Shown here: positions 63,392 to 64,000 of the stretch, in pieces | Layout: every line of letters starts with the position of its first letter | How positions within the stretch are numbered: the stretch's first letter is position 1 | Assembly (NCBI GenBank): GCA_964634465.1 | Contig: CAZWLY010000013.1 | Location: 45,697-109,696 of the forward strand | Direction: 5' to 3' | Source of the DNA: CAZWLY01 sp964634465 | GTDB taxonomy: Bacteria > Desulfobacterota > Desulfarculia > G963662305 | DNA length: 64,000 nucleotides | Notes under the pieces: model-generated | The model's database searches: none | Seen by the model: the letters and a program-made list of their open reading frames with translations, nothing else | Told to the model about the DNA's origin: nothing | Made by a program: the position numbers and the translations under genes

Positions 63392-63466
63392 GCCGGCGTA
63401 GCTCAGTGGTAGAGCAGCTGATTCGTAATCAGCAGGTCGCGGGTTCAAATCCCATCGCCGGCTCCA
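63392..63466 (+). tRNA. tRNA-Thr (anticodon CGT)
   Basis: A complete cloverleaf with a seven-base acceptor stem (GCCGGCG with CGCCGGC), D arm GCTCAGTGGTAGAGC, a seven-base anticodon loop TTCGTAA giving CGT, a T arm with GTTCAAAT, and an encoded CCA end at 63464-63466. The T stem has one mismatch. It reads ACG threonine codons. Confidence 0.95.
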
Positions 63467-63475
63467 GAAACATCA

Positions 63476-63510
63476 AGGACTTAGGTCGAAGGGCTTAAGT
63501 CCTATTTTTA
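63476..63510 (+). terminator. Terminator of tRNA-Thr
   Basis: AGGACTTA (63476-63483) pairs perfectly with TAAGTCCT (63496-63503), followed by ATTTTTA. It lies ten bases after the tRNA. Confidence 0.8.
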
Positions 63511-63557
63511 TTATGAGAAAGAGATAGCTGCTTGAAAAAATTAAGAAACATTAAGAG

Positions 63558-63740
63558 GTGAGTGATGATATGGTCAAAGCTGGCGTCATCGAACCGGCCA
63601 AGGTGGTCAGGACCGCCCTCCAGAACGCTGCTTCGGTCTCCGGGTTGCTCTTGACCACCAACTGCCTAGTGGCCGCGAAACCGGAGAAGAAGGACAAGGC
63701 CGGCACGACGCCGGGCATGCCCGACGCGGACATGTATTAA
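63558..63740 (+). pseudogene. GroEL C-terminal fragment
   Basis: A 60-residue frame that reads DMVKAGVIEPAKVVRTALQ, then LLLTTNCLVA and a tail ending PGMPDADMY, which is the last part of the chaperonin GroEL. The apical and ATP-binding parts are absent. The frame starts at GTG 63558, with AAGAGG overlapping it, or ATG 63570. It is most simply the stump of a truncated groEL copy; a short expressed peptide cannot be excluded. Confidence 0.75.
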
Positions 63741-64000
63741 CCACCCCGGCGGCTCGAGGCACGCTTCGAAGATCAAGGCCGTCGTCGATCATAGCAGATT
63801 TATATTAAGGCTTATCATCAGTTATCCTTTTTAACTCTTCCCCCTCTCCTAACAAGACAGAGTCATTGACTTTTTATAAAGTTTTTCGCAGACTATGAAA
63901 GAGGGCATGTGGCTGTAGTAAGTTACCTTTTTATTTCTAACGCACGAGCTATAGTCAAATCTGGTGTACGGCCTGATCAGGCGGGGTCCCTGTTGGCCTC
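63741..64000. other. AT-rich right edge without a supported gene
   Basis: The last 260 bases are much richer in A and T than the rest of the window and hold no supported frame. With the tRNA and the GroEL fragment just before, this may be the edge of an integrated element that continues beyond the window. Confidence 0.45.

Overview
The window is high-GC DNA, roughly two thirds G+C by eye, with dense, mostly operon-organised genes. It looks like a chromosome segment of an anaerobic or facultatively anaerobic Gram-negative bacterium, most likely Desulfobacterota (former Deltaproteobacteria). The basis is the gene content: hydrogenase maturation genes, an HgdC-type activator with two dehydratase/reductase subunits and a ferredoxin, two-part methylmalonyl-CoA mutase, a sodium-pump decarboxylase beta/gamma pair, b and b' ATP synthase subunits, many HDOD/GAF/hybrid-kinase proteins, CheD, and an outer-membrane barrel. 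The exact lineage cannot be fixed from this sequence.

Layout. 0.3-2.9 kb: HDOD protein and a GAF-kinase-receiver protein. 2.9-7.6 kb: hypA-hypB-hypF-hypC-hypD with translational coupling but no hypE. 7.7-12.8 kb: a mixed stretch with a Fic protein, an Fpg-like protein lacking the catalytic proline, a hydrolase, two unknown genes and a PLD-like nuclease; the Fic and PLD genes look lower in GC. 12.9-16.3 kb: Smr protein, acyl-CoA ligase and amidohydrolase. 16.6-20.7 kb: biotin carrier, carboxyltransferase and both methylmalonyl-CoA mutase subunits. 21.0-22.8 kb: inositol-phosphate synthase and a TMEM175-like channel. 22.9-28.6 kb: GntR regulator and soxBDAG. 29.0-33.7 kb: ssb and an ATP synthase Fo operon whose c subunit exists in two forms, one a five-hairpin fusion. 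34.2-36.7 kb: EamA transporter, GHMP kinase and a membrane protein. 36.8-40.6 kb: holB-ricT-metG. 40.7-42.5 kb: two tandem secreted paralogues of unknown function. 42.8-46.4 kb: diguanylate cyclase, sodium-pump beta and gamma subunits, GAF protein. 46.7-52.0 kb: outer-membrane barrel and the ferredoxin/dehydratase/activator operon. 52.2-57.5 kb: TPR protein, phospholipase-like protein, UMF1 transporter, lipoprotein, unknown protein and a gamma-glutamyltransferase remnant. 57.6-63.2 kb: HDOD-cheD pair and a 1222-residue hybrid kinase. 63.4-64 kb: tRNA-Thr, its terminator and a GroEL C-terminal fragment.

How the genes fit together. The biotin carrier, carboxyltransferase, mutase and the OadB/OadG-like membrane pair could form a propionyl/methylmalonyl-CoA route tied to a sodium gradient. 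The c subunits of the Fo operon carry sodium-type ion sites, so the same gradient could drive or be made by the ATP synthase. The most unusual object is the 400-residue c subunit. It has five c-hairpins at 80-81 residue spacing, and the ion-carrying residue reads Glu, Gln, Gln, Gln, Glu. An ordinary 80-residue c subunit lies next to it, which predicts a mixed rotor with few ion sites.

Several genes appear to start at or within a few bases of the transcription start, with a promoter placed just upstream and no Shine-Dalgarno sequence: the fpg-like gene, the amidohydrolase and holB. All functions are inferred from reading the sequence; no database search was run.
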